Below, one piece after another: positions 21,794 to 28,577 of a stretch of 29,832 nucleotides of DNA. A model generated the notes under the pieces. That model worked only from the letters and a program-made list of their open reading frames with translations. It was not told the origin of the DNA and did not search any database. Made by a program: the position numbers and the translations under genes. This stretch comes from Actinomycetota bacterium (lineage in GTDB: Bacteria > Actinomycetota > UBA4738 > HRBIN12), in the NCBI GenBank assembly GCA_005883885.1, contig VAYF01000041.1, forward strand, positions 1 to 29,832. The letters are read 5' to 3'. The first letter of the stretch is position 1, and every line of letters starts with the position of its first letter.

Positions 21794-23163
21794 TGCCGGA
21801 CGCGCGAACCACACCCCCGTCGCGTCCCACCGACCGGATCCTCGAGTCGCCGATCGCGGCGACGTGGCGTTCCGTCGCGCATGAGCGCGCCGTGCTGGTC
21901 GGTGTCGGGCCCGGGATCCAGGAAGGTGACCTCGACGAGCTGGCGGCGCTCGCCGACTCCGCAGGCGCGGAGCCGGTCGGACGCCTGATCCAGAGCCGCT
22001 CGAGCCCCGACCCCCAGTTCTGGATCGGCAAGGGGAAGGTCGAGGACCTGCACGGTCTGCTCCACGTTGCCGGGGCCGAGCTCGTCATCTTCGATGACGA
22101 GCTCGCCCCCGGCACCCTGCGTTCGCTGGAGGCGCGGCTCAAGGTCAAGGTGGTGGACCGCACCGCGCTGATCCTTGACATCTTCGCTCTGCACGCGAAC
22201 TCGAAGGAGGGCAAGGCGCAGGTCGAGCTCGCCCAGCTCAACTACCTGCTCCCTCGACTCCGCGGCTGGGGCGAGGCGATGAGCCGGCTCGGAGGCGGGA
22301 TCGGGACCCGTGGCCCGGGGGAGACGAAGTTGGAGGTCGACCGCCAGCACATCCGTCGACGGATCACGAAGCTTCGACGAGACGTGAAGGATCTGCGCAA
22401 GGAGCGCGACGTCAAGCGAGCCCGCCGGCAGAAGTCGAACCTCCCGCAGATCGCGATCGTCGGGTACACGAACGCCGGGAAGTCGACGCTGATGCGCCGG
22501 CTCACGGGCGCCGACGTGATCGTTGCCGACCAGCTCTTCGCAACGCTCGATCCGACGACCCGTCGGATCGACCTCCCGGGGGGACGGCACGCGACGATCA
22601 GCGACACCGTCGGCTTCGTCTCGAAGCTCCCCCACGACCTGGTCGAGGCGTTCCGGTCCACGCTCGAGGAAGTCACCCTTTCGGACCTGCTCCTGCACGT
22701 CGCGGACGCTTCCGCTCCCGAGGTGGAGGGCCAGATCGAGGCGGTCCGGAGGGTGCTGGAGGAGATCGGGGCCGCCCACATGCCCGAGGTCGTGGCGCTC
22801 AACAAGATCGACCGGCTGCGGGGAAGCGAGCGCGCGCGTCTCGCGACGCGGTTCCCGGGATCCGTCTCGGTCTCGGCCATCACTGGTGAGGGTGTCGAGG
22901 GACTGCTCGAGGCGGACGGCACGGCGACCCCCGATCCGCCGGTGGAGGTGGACGTGCTGATCCCGTGGGCGCGGGGGGACCTGGTCGCGATGCTCTACGA
23001 CGAGGCGGAGGTCCTGAAGGCGGAGGCGGAGCCGGACGGCACACGTGTCCGCGCCCGCGTGGGCCTCCGCGAGCTGGCGGCCGTCCGCGCCTACGCCGTG
23101 GGAGCGGGGGGCCGCTCGCCCACGGGGGAACCGATCGACCACAGCTTGGGGTCGTCCCAGTGA
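21793..23163 (+). CDS. hflX: GTPase HflX
   Basis: The 456-residue ribosome-associated GTPase rescues or splits stalled ribosomes in characterised members. The N-terminal HflX domain contains GRLIQSRSSPDPQFWIGKGK and LVIFDDELAPGTLRSLE. A basic coiled linker precedes the G domain with Walker A GYTNAGKS (224-231), the switch FATLDPTTRRI, DTVGFVSKLPHDLVEAFRST and NKID. The C-terminal domain ends near VRAYAV, followed by about 20 extra residues. Those last codons (23091-23163) overlap the 3' end of the convergent SIS gene. Two long inverted repeats (22077-22105, 22547-22571) fall on conserved motifs. Confidence 0.96.
   Translation: MPDARTTPPSRPTDRILESPIAATWRSVAHERAVLVGVGPGIQEGDLDELAALADSAGAEPVGRLIQSRSSPDPQFWIGKGKVEDLHGLLHVAGAELVIFDDELAPGTLRSLEARLKVKVVDRTALILDIFALHANSKEGKAQVELAQLNYLLPRLRGWGEAMSRLGGGIGTRGPGETKLEVDRQHIRRRITKLRRDVKDLRKERDVKRARRQKSNLPQIAIVGYTNAGKSTLMRRLTGADVIVADQLFATLDPTTRRIDLPGGRHATISDTVGFVSKLPHDLVEAFRSTLEEVTLSDLLLHVADASAPEVEGQIEAVRRVLEEIGAAHMPEVVALNKIDRLRGSERARLATRFPGSVSVSAITGEGVEGLLEADGTATPDPPVEVDVLIPWARGDLVAMLYDEAEVLKAEAEPDGTRVRARVGLRELAAVRAYAVGAGGRSPTGEPIDHSLGSSQ
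22077..22105. repeat. Perfect inverted repeat, 13-bp arms, 3-nt loop, inside hflX
   Basis: CGAGCTCGTCATC, loop TTC, and its exact complement encode the conserved ELVIFDDEL. The GAG/CTC, GTC/GAC and ATC/GAT codons are mutually complementary, so the peptide itself favours the palindrome. Confidence 0.85.
22547..22571. repeat. Perfect inverted repeat, 11-bp arms, 3-nt loop, inside hflX
   Basis: TCGATCCGACG, loop ACC, and its exact complement cover the conserved LDPTTRRID codons. Confidence 0.8.
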
Positions 23164-24107
23164 CCCGTGATCACGGTGTCGGGGTCCTGCCCGCGGGTGG
23201 TCGCGAAGCGGAGCGCCAGGAGGTGCAGCCGGGCGACGAGCGGGATCTGCGCGAGGACACCCGGGAGCGGTGAGGGCTCCGGGAGCCGGCTGACGCCGAT
23301 CCCTTCGGCCTCGGCCGCTCGAGCGACGCCTTCGACGAGACCGTCCTCGTCGGGGGTCGTCAGGGCGAGCACGTGGTCCTGCGAGGTCAGCGGTACCGCC
23401 GTCCCGTGGAGGAAGAACTCGGCGTCGTAGCCCTCCGCGAGGACCCGAGCCGCTTCGCGCACCTTGAGCGCTCCCTCCCGAGCCGTCACCGAGGTGTGGC
23501 CCGCCCCGACGATCGTGAGGATCCGACCGGGGAGCGGGACCGACTCGGTCCCGTTGGACTCGAGCGCGTTGCGGACGCTGCCGGGGACGAGGGCGAGCTT
23601 ATCGGCCGTGATCGTGTCGGCCCCCATCGCCGAGGCGAGCATGCCGAGCGCGAGCAGAGCGGTCGTGTAGCTCACGGTGTAGGTCTCGGAGGTCTCTTTC
23701 TCCACGGTCTGGATCGCGTCGTTGAACGGAGATCCCTCGCGGCAGATCGTCACGGTCTGCAGACCTGCCGAGAAGGCGAGCGCGCGCGCGGCGAGCGCGT
23801 ACGCGGTCTCCCCGGTGTGCGTGATGACCACGACCCCGTCCTGCGGGCCCACGATCGGCGCGTTCTTCACGAACTGCATCGAAGACACGGAGTGCGCCGA
23901 CCGTCCTGCATCCTGGAGCATCGCCGCTCCCAGGTTGGCCGCGTGCTGGCTGGTGCCCGTCCCGACCACCCAGATCCGCCGAACGCGATGGAGCGCCTCG
24001 GCCGCGGCATGGACCTGTGCCTTGACCGAGCCGGACGTGAGGACGTGTTCGAGCTGCTCGGGTTGCGAGCGGATCTGCTGTTCGAGCTGGGTGGCGTATC
24101 GCGACAT
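23091..24107 (-). CDS. Double SIS-domain sugar-phosphate isomerase-like protein
   Basis: The 338-residue protein resembles the isomerase half of GlmS without a glutaminase domain. The first SIS domain contains WVVGTGTSQHAANLGAAMLQDAG and VVVITHTGETAYALA, whose Ser/Thr-rich loops bind phosphosugars. The second contains ILTIVGAGHTSVTAREGALKVREAARVLAEGYDAEFFLHG, close to GlmS/AgaS proteins. The exact sugar is unknown. ATG 24107 has GAGGAG about 9 nt upstream, and that site lies in one arm of an inverted repeat (24113-24143). It follows lexA by 44 bp on the same strand. Its 3' end overlaps hflX by 73 bp tail to tail. Confidence 0.88.
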   Translation of the reverse strand: MSRYATQLEQQIRSQPEQLEHVLTSGSVKAQVHAAAEALHRVRRIWVVGTGTSQHAANLGAAMLQDAGRSAHSVSSMQFVKNAPIVGPQDGVVVITHTGETAYALAARALAFSAGLQTVTICREGSPFNDAIQTVEKETSETYTVSYTTALLALGMLASAMGADTITADKLALVPGSVRNALESNGTESVPLPGRILTIVGAGHTSVTAREGALKVREAARVLAEGYDAEFFLHGTAVPLTSQDHVLALTTPDEDGLVEGVARAAEAEGIGVSRLPEPSPLPGVLAQIPLVARLHLLALRFATTRGQDPDTVITGHWDDPKLWSIGSPVGERPPAPTA

Positions 24108-24112
24108 CAGGA

Positions 24113-24143
24113 AGGCTCCTCGGGGATCCGGTGCCGGGAGCCT
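24113..24143 (-). promoter_or_regulatory. Inverted repeat that would pair the SIS gene's ribosome-binding site
   Basis: On the minus strand AGGCTCC (24143-24137) can pair with GGAGCCT (24119-24113), the latter containing the GGAG of the ribosome-binding site. A TAGGCT -10-like box overlaps the upstream arm. It may be a weak lexA terminator or a translational control hairpin; the 7-bp stem could also be chance. Confidence 0.35.
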
Positions 24144-24151
24144 AGCCGACT

Positions 24152-24760
24152 TCAGAGGCGCCTGAGAACGGCGACGACCTTTCCCAAGATCGTTCCGTCG
24201 GTCATCTCGAAGGGCTCGAGCGCGGGGTTCTCGGGGATCAGCATCACGCGAGGCCCGTCGTGCCCGAGTCGCTTGACCGTCGCTTCGTCCTCGGCCGGCC
24301 CGGGAAGGAGTGCCGCCACGATGTCGCCGTCCGTGGCCGAGCCCTGGCTCTGCACGACGACGACGTCCCCATCGAGGATCCCGGCATCGACCATGGACGT
24401 CCCGCTCACCCGAAGGGCGAAGTGGTCGCCGCCGCGGACGAACCCGGCGGGCACCGAGAGGTACTCCTCGATGTGTTCGCTCGCGAGGGTGGGCTGGCCG
24501 GCCGCGATGCGTCCGAGCACCGGCACGACCGTCGCCTCGACCCGGGCATCCGACGCCAGGGTCATGGCCCGCGGCTTCGTCGGATCCTTCTTCAGGAGCC
24601 CGGCGCGTTCGAGGTTGGCGAGCTGGGCATGGACCGACGAGGACGAGGTCAGTCCGACGGCCTCGCCGATCTCACGCACCGTCGGGGGGTAGCCGCGCTC
24701 CCGCACCGTCTCGGCGATGAAGTCCACGATCCGTTGCTGCCGGGGTGTGATGTCAGACAC
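24152..24760 (-). CDS. lexA: SOS repressor LexA
   Basis: The 202-residue repressor is a self-cleaving S24-type protein. The N-terminal winged helix (TPRQQRIVDFIAETVRERGYPPTVREIGEAVGLTSSSSVHAQL) precedes the cleavage site A87-G88 (GRIAAGQP). The catalytic pair is S122 (GTSMVDAGILDGD) and K163 (ATVKRL). The start is GTG 24760, 9 nt after GGAGG; longer in-frame extensions run through the promoter and operator and lack family similarity. Its targets here are the boxes at recA and in its own divergent promoter. In mycobacteria lexA has the same divergent LysM neighbour followed by nrdR. Confidence 0.97.
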   Translation of the reverse strand: MSDITPRQQRIVDFIAETVRERGYPPTVREIGEAVGLTSSSSVHAQLANLERAGLLKKDPTKPRAMTLASDARVEATVVPVLGRIAAGQPTLASEHIEEYLSVPAGFVRGGDHFALRVSGTSMVDAGILDGDVVVVQSQGSATDGDIVAALLPGPAEDEATVKRLGHDGPRVMLIPENPALEPFEMTDGTILGKVVAVLRRL

Positions 24761-24789
24761 CGTGGCTACCCTCCTTCTCGGTGGGGCGG

Positions 24790-24818
24790 ACGCTAGCACC
24801 GGGGCCGGGGGGACGCAA
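24790..24818 (-). promoter_or_regulatory. lexA promoter
   Basis: On the minus strand TTGCGT (24818-24813), 17 bp, TAGCGT (24795-24790). The predicted start near 24783 leaves a leader of about 22 nt containing AAGGAGG. The proximal SOS-like box overlaps the -35. Confidence 0.6.
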
Positions 24819-24830
24819 ACATATGTTCGA
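24815..24830. promoter_or_regulatory. SOS (LexA) box 1, lexA side
   Basis: GCAAACATATGTTCGA carries the core AAAC-N4-GTTC, one mismatch from the GAAC-N4-GTTC operator. It overlaps the lexA -35 and fits autoregulation. Its centre is 30 bp (about three helix turns) from box 2. Confidence 0.75.
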
Positions 24831-24838
24831 GTCGAGCC

Positions 24839-24867
24839 TTGACACCGAACGTACGTTCGGGCACAGT
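24839..24867 (+). promoter_or_regulatory. Promoter of the LysM gene
   Basis: A perfect TTGACA (24839-24844) is followed after 17 bp by CACAGT (24862-24867, weak). SOS box 2 fills the spacer. The predicted start coincides with the GTG at 24874, so the transcript may be leaderless. Confidence 0.5.
24845..24860. promoter_or_regulatory. SOS (LexA) box 2, LysM side
   Basis: CCGAACGTACGTTCGG is a perfect GAAC-N4-GTTC palindrome between the -35 and -10 of the LysM gene. Confidence 0.88.
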
Positions 24868-24873
24868 CGGGAG

Positions 24874-25167
24874 GTGAGCCGGACACACCTTCGACGCCGA
24901 CGCCTCGCCGCAGCTGCACTGCTGGTGCTCGCGCTCTCGGTCTCGGCGCCGGCCGTCTCCGCCGCGGTCACGGGCCATTCGTCTCGGCGGGCCGACGCTC
25001 CGGATCGCTACGTGGTCCAGGTCGGGGATACCTTGTGGGGCATCGCCGTCAGGCGGGCGCCCGGCAGCGACCCACGGCAGGTGGTCCAGGCGATCGTCGA
25101 TACGAACAACATCGATGCCGGGACGCTCGTGCCGGGGGAGGTCCTCGTCATCCCGCCTGACGGTTGA
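24874..25167 (+). CDS. LysM-domain protein, probable SOS cell-division/cell-wall protein (YneA/Rv2719c-like)
   Basis: The 97-residue protein has an Arg-rich N-terminus and one hydrophobic segment (RLAAAALLVLALSVSAPAVSA, a signal peptide or anchor). A single LysM domain follows (YVVQVGDTLWGIAVRRAPGSDPRQVVQAI to VPGEVLVIPP), which binds peptidoglycan. Its place, divergent from lexA and upstream of nrdR, matches M. tuberculosis Rv2719c and recalls B. subtilis yneA, both LysM proteins that delay division during SOS. GTG 24874 is chosen because an upstream in-frame ATG (24823) would place both operators inside the gene. The assignment is from context and domain only. Confidence 0.8.
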   Translation: MSRTHLRRRRLAAAALLVLALSVSAPAVSAAVTGHSSRRADAPDRYVVQVGDTLWGIAVRRAPGSDPRQVVQAIVDTNNIDAGTLVPGEVLVIPPDG

Positions 25168-25192
25168 CGACCCACCATGCTGCGGGTACGGT
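25164..25192 (+). promoter_or_regulatory. nrdR promoter
   Basis: TTGACG (25164-25169), 17 bp, TACGGT (25187-25192), overlapping the stop of the LysM gene. Transcription would start near 25199, inside the downstream NrdR box. Confidence 0.55.
25170..25185. promoter_or_regulatory. Weak upstream NrdR-like box of nrdR
   Basis: ACCCACCATGCTGCGG matches 6 of the 8 strongest positions of the NrdR box. It lies 15 bp before the strong box, the spacing typical for NrdR pairs. Confidence 0.4.
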
Positions 25193-25200
25193 TCGCGCCG

Positions 25201-25216
25201 CCACTACATCTTGTGG
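25201..25216. promoter_or_regulatory. NrdR box of nrdR (autoregulation)
   Basis: CCACTACATCTTGTGG is a near-consensus NrdR box (acaCwAtATaTwGtgt), matching all the strongest positions, and lies 10 bp before the nrdR ATG. Confidence 0.75.
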
Positions 25217-25225
25217 CCCGTACGC

Positions 25226-25702
25226 ATGCGCTGCCCTTGGTGCCAGGCCGACGACGACCGTGTGGTCGACTCGCGTCCCGCCGACGGTGGCGGCTCGATC
25301 CGCCGGCGTCGCGAGTGCGCAGCCTGCGGGCGCCGGTTCACCACCTTCGAGCGGATCGAGGAGGTCGGGTTGGTCGTGGCGAAGCGCGATGGGAGCTCGG
25401 AGCCCTTCGATCGCGAGAAGCTGGCCGCCGGGATCCGCAAGGCCTTCGCCGGGCGGCCGACCTCTCCCTTACAGATCGAGCAGATGGTGGGCAGGATCGA
25501 GACACGGGTGCGCCGCAAGGGACCCGACGTGACGTCCCAGCAGGTCGGCAGCGAGGTCCTCGCCATGCTCCAGAAGGTCGACGAGGTCGCGTACCTCCGG
25601 TACGCCAGTGTGTACAAGGACTTCCAGGGCACGGCGGACTTCCAGCGCGAGCTGGGGATGCTGCTCGAGAAGAAGGAGCCGGCCAGGAAGCGGACCCGTT
25701 AG
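25226..25702 (+). CDS. nrdR: Transcriptional repressor NrdR
   Basis: The 158-residue protein has an N-terminal zinc ribbon with C3, C6, C31 and C34 (RCPWC and CAACGRRFTT). An ATP-cone follows (about 47-137, VVAKRDGSSEPFDREKLAAGIRKAF to SVYKDF). NrdR senses ATP/dATP and represses ribonucleotide reductase genes. The ATG at 25226 gives the canonical MRCPWC start; there is no Shine-Dalgarno sequence. It lies 58 bp after the LysM gene with its own promoter and a strong NrdR box, and 196 bp before nrdJ, which carries a second box pair. Confidence 0.97.
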   Translation: MRCPWCQADDDRVVDSRPADGGGSIRRRRECAACGRRFTTFERIEEVGLVVAKRDGSSEPFDREKLAAGIRKAFAGRPTSPLQIEQMVGRIETRVRRKGPDVTSQQVGSEVLAMLQKVDEVAYLRYASVYKDFQGTADFQRELGMLLEKKEPARKRTR

Positions 25703-25713
25703 CCTGTCCGTCG

Positions 25714-25732
25714 GAGCCCGGCTGCCGGGCTC
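25714..25732 (+). terminator. Hairpin terminator after nrdR
   Basis: GAGCCCGG-CTG-CCGGGCTC forms an 8-bp perfect stem with a 3-nt loop, beginning 12 nt after the nrdR stop. There is no T-run, as is common for terminators in high-GC actinomycetes. Confidence 0.6.
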
Positions 25733-25758
25733 GGTGGTCGGATCGCGATGCCTGCGAG

Positions 25759-25774
25759 ATACTAGATGTAGTGG
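25759..25774. promoter_or_regulatory. NrdR box 1 of nrdJ
   Basis: ATACTAGATGTAGTGG matches all eight strongest positions of the NrdR box and contains the palindrome ACTA-GATG-TAGT. Confidence 0.75.
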
Positions 25775-25790
25775 TCGTCAAGGAAACTGT

Positions 25791-25806
25791 CCACTACCCC
25801 TTGACG
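25791..25806. promoter_or_regulatory. NrdR box 2 of nrdJ (weak)
   Basis: CCACTACCCCTTGACG keeps the outer CTA...TTG half-sites but not the AT centre. It begins 32 bp after box 1 and overlaps the -35. Confidence 0.5.
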
Positions 25807-25829
25807 TCGTCGGGCGCCGGGTCCATGAT
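25801..25829 (+). promoter_or_regulatory. nrdJ promoter
   Basis: TTGACG (25801-25806), 17 bp, CATGAT (25824-25829), with a predicted start near 25836. NrdR box 2 covers the -35, which fits repression. Confidence 0.6.
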
Positions 25830-25838
25830 GCCCAGACG

Positions 25839-25859
25839 CGAATGACAGGTCTGTAACTA
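25839..25859 (+). promoter_or_regulatory. 20-bp motif shared with the recA upstream region
   Basis: CGAATGACAGG-TC-TGTAACT, identical to 13284-13303 except at two central bases. It lies at the predicted 5' end of the nrdJ transcript, about 40 bp before the GTG start. Confidence 0.7.
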
Positions 25860-25898
25860 CACATCGAGGGTTCGTTCGCGGCGGAAGGAGGGGAACAC

Positions 25899-28571
25899 GT
25901 GGCGACTCGCGAGGGAGACGTCGAGGTGATCCGTGAGGGGCTCACCTTCAAGCGGTTCTTCACGCAGGAGGGGACGCATCCGTTCGATCAGGTCGAATGG
26001 GAGACCAGGGATGCGGTGATCCCTAACTACAAGGAGGGTGGGAACGCCTTCGAGCAACGCGACGTCGAGTTCCCTCGCTCGTGGTCACAGAACGCGACGA
26101 ACATCGTCGCGCAGAAGTACTTCCGCGGCACCCTCGGGACGCCCCAGCGTGAGTCCTCCGTTCGGCAGCTCGTGGCTCGGGTGGTCGACACCATCACCGG
26201 CTGGGGCCGGAAGAACACGTACTTCGCCTCCGAGCCTGACGCGCAGATCTTCGCCGATGAGCTCACGCATCTCCTCGTGAACCAGATGGCGGCCTTCAAC
26301 TCGCCCGTGTGGTTCAACGTCGGCGTCGCCGATACGCCGCAGCAATGCAGCGCGTGCTTCATCCTCGCGGTGGACGACCACATGTCCTCGATCCTCAACT
26401 GGTACGTGGAGGAGGGGACCATCTTCAAGGGTGGATCGGGCTCCGGTATCAACCTGTCGAAGCTCCGGTCGTCCAAGGAAGGTCTCGCCGGTGGCGGGAC
26501 CGCTTCCGGACCGGTCAGCTTCATGCGCGGCGCCGACGCCTCGGCCGGGACGATCAAGTCGGGCGGGAAGACCCGCCGGGCGGCCAAGATGGTCATCCTC
26601 GACGTCGACCACCCGGACGTTCGCGACTTCATCTGGTGCAAGGCCACCGAGGAGAAGAAGGCCCGAGCCCTTCGCGATGCTGGCTTCGATATGGATCTGG
26701 ACGGTCGCGACAGCTATTCGATCCAGTACCAGAACGCCAACAACTCGGTGCGTGTCACCGACGAGTTCATGCAGGCGGTCCTGGAAGATCGCGACTGGAA
26801 GCTCAAGGCGGTGACCACCGGCGAGACCCTCGAGACCACGCGGGCCCGCGATCTGATGCGCGACATCGCGCTGGCGGCCTGGGAGTGCGCCGACCCCGGC
26901 ATGCAGTACGACACCACTATCAACGAGTGGCACACCTGCCCGGCGAGCGGCCGGATCAATGCCTCCAACCCGTGCAGCGAATATATGCACCTGGACAACA
27001 GCGCCTGCAACCTGGCCAGCCTGAACCTGATGAAGTTCCTCGATGCCGACGGCAACTTCGACGTCCGGAGCTTCCGGCGCGCCACCGAGATCGTCTTCAC
27101 GGCCCAGGAGATCGTGGTTGGAGAGTCGGACTATCCAACCGACAAGATCGGCGAGAACGCTCGGGCCTTCCGTCAGCTCGGACTCGGCTACGCCAACCTC
27201 GGCGCGCTGCTGATGGCGCGCGGACTCCCCTACGACTCCGACCAGGGCCGCGCGTGGGCGGGGGCCATCACCGCGATCATGACCGGGTGGGCCTACCGCA
27301 CAAGCGCGCGGATCGCGGAGGTGACCGGGCCGTTCGCCGGGTACGCGTCCAACGCCGACGCGATGCTCCGCGTGATGCGCAAGCATCGTGCGGCGGCGGA
27401 TCAGATCGACGCGGAGCTCGTGCCCGAAGGGATGCTCTCCGCGGCCAAGCAGTCCTGGGATGAGGCGATCGCCTCGGGCGAGCGGCACGGGTACCGCAAC
27501 GCCCAGGCGAGCGTGCTGGCTCCGACCGGCACGATCGGGCTGATGATGGATTGCGACACGACCGGCATCGAGCCCGAGCTGGCGCTCGTCAAGACGAAGA
27601 AGCTCGTCGGCGGCGGCACGATGCAGTTCGTGAACCAGACCGTGCCTCGTGCGCTCGCGAAGCTGGGGTACGACGCGGCCCAGACGGACGACATCGTGGC
27701 GTACATCGCGGAGCACAACTCGGTCGCGGACGCGCCACACCTCAAGACCGAGCACTATCCGGTGTTCCACACCGCGATGGGGGAGCAGCCGATCCACTAC
27801 ATGGGTCACGTGCGGATGATGGCCGCGGCGCAGCCGTACATCTCCGGCGCCATCTCCAAGACCGTCAACATGCCCGAAGAAGCCACGGTCGAAGAGGTCG
27901 AGGAGCTCTTCGTAGAGAGCTGGCGGCTCGGGCTCAAGGCCGTCGCGATCTACCGCGACAACTGCAAGGTGGCCCAGCCGCTGTCCGCGGACAAGAAGAA
28001 GAAGGCGGAGGCGCCGGAGGCCGAGCCGGCCGTGCTGGCGTGGTCCGCCAAGAAGCGGCTCCCGCAGTCGCGCCCCGCGCTGACCACATCGTTCCGCGTC
28101 GGTGACGCCGAAGGGTACGTCACCGCCGGCTCGTATCCGGACAACGGGCTCGGCGAGATCTTCCTCAAGGCTTCCAAGCAGGGATCGACCCTGTCCGGGA
28201 TCATGGATGCCTTCTCGATCGCGGTGTCGGTGGGACTCCAGTACGGCGTACCCCTCGAGGACTACGCCTCGAAGTTCATCAACATGAAGTTCGAGCCGAG
28301 CGGCATGACGAACGACCCCGACATCCGGTTCGCGTCGTCCATCGTGGATTACGTCTTCCGGCGCTTGGCGCTCGACCACCTCACGTGGGAACAGCGCGAG
28401 GCCCTCGGGATCAGGTCGATCCAGGAGCGGACCGAGGATGCCGAGGGGAAGATCGCGGAGCTGGAAGCGGGTACGACTCCGGCACCGACGCCCGTGGCGC
28501 AACCGACCGACCCGGTCGAGCGACCGACCGCGAGGGTCCTGGACGCCCCGCTCTGCTACCAGTGCGGCTAG
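25899..28571 (+). CDS. nrdJ: Class II (adenosylcobalamin-dependent) ribonucleoside-diphosphate reductase, C-terminally truncated
   Basis: The 890-residue enzyme makes deoxynucleotides with adenosylcobalamin and no oxygen requirement. The core has the active-site cysteine pair C153 (CSACFI) and C370 (SACNLASLNL). The thiyl-radical cysteine C359 lies in N357-P-C-S-E361, and APTGTIGLMMDCDTTGIEP follows. The second half carries the NrdJ-specific SFRVGDAEGYVTAGSYPDNGLGEIF domain. The start is GTG 25899 after AAGGAGGGG. The protein ends DAPLCYQCG; related actinobacterial enzymes continue about 23 residues with a second Cys pair and end SGCS. So half of the C-terminal zinc-ribbon-like tail is missing at the junction with the next gene. 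It is preceded by an NrdR box pair; PduO can supply the cofactor. Confidence 0.95.
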   Translation: MATREGDVEVIREGLTFKRFFTQEGTHPFDQVEWETRDAVIPNYKEGGNAFEQRDVEFPRSWSQNATNIVAQKYFRGTLGTPQRESSVRQLVARVVDTITGWGRKNTYFASEPDAQIFADELTHLLVNQMAAFNSPVWFNVGVADTPQQCSACFILAVDDHMSSILNWYVEEGTIFKGGSGSGINLSKLRSSKEGLAGGGTASGPVSFMRGADASAGTIKSGGKTRRAAKMVILDVDHPDVRDFIWCKATEEKKARALRDAGFDMDLDGRDSYSIQYQNANNSVRVTDEFMQAVLEDRDWKLKAVTTGETLETTRARDLMRDIALAAWECADPGMQYDTTINEWHTCPASGRINASNPCSEYMHLDNSACNLASLNLMKFLDADGNFDVRSFRRATEIVFTAQEIVVGESDYPTDKIGENARAFRQLGLGYANLGALLMARGLPYDSDQGRAWAGAITAIMTGWAYRTSARIAEVTGPFAGYASNADAMLRVMRKHRAAADQIDAELVPEGMLSAAKQSWDEAIASGERHGYRNAQASVLAPTGTIGLMMDCDTTGIEPELALVKTKKLVGGGTMQFVNQTVPRALAKLGYDAAQTDDIVAYIAEHNSVADAPHLKTEHYPVFHTAMGEQPIHYMGHVRMMAAAQPYISGAISKTVNMPEEATVEEVEELFVESWRLGLKAVAIYRDNCKVAQPLSADKKKKAEAPEAEPAVLAWSAKKRLPQSRPALTTSFRVGDAEGYVTAGSYPDNGLGEIFLKASKQGSTLSGIMDAFSIAVSVGLQYGVPLEDYASKFINMKFEPSGMTNDPDIRFASSIVDYVFRRLALDHLTWEQREALGIRSIQERTEDAEGKIAELEAGTTPAPTPVAQPTDPVERPTARVLDAPLCYQCG

Positions 28572-28577
28572 CTGGCG

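Noticed and set aside
25703..25898. A cobalamin riboswitch before nrdJ
   Set aside because: No B12-box-like sequence or suitable fold is visible; the region is explained by the terminator, NrdR boxes, promoter and shared element.
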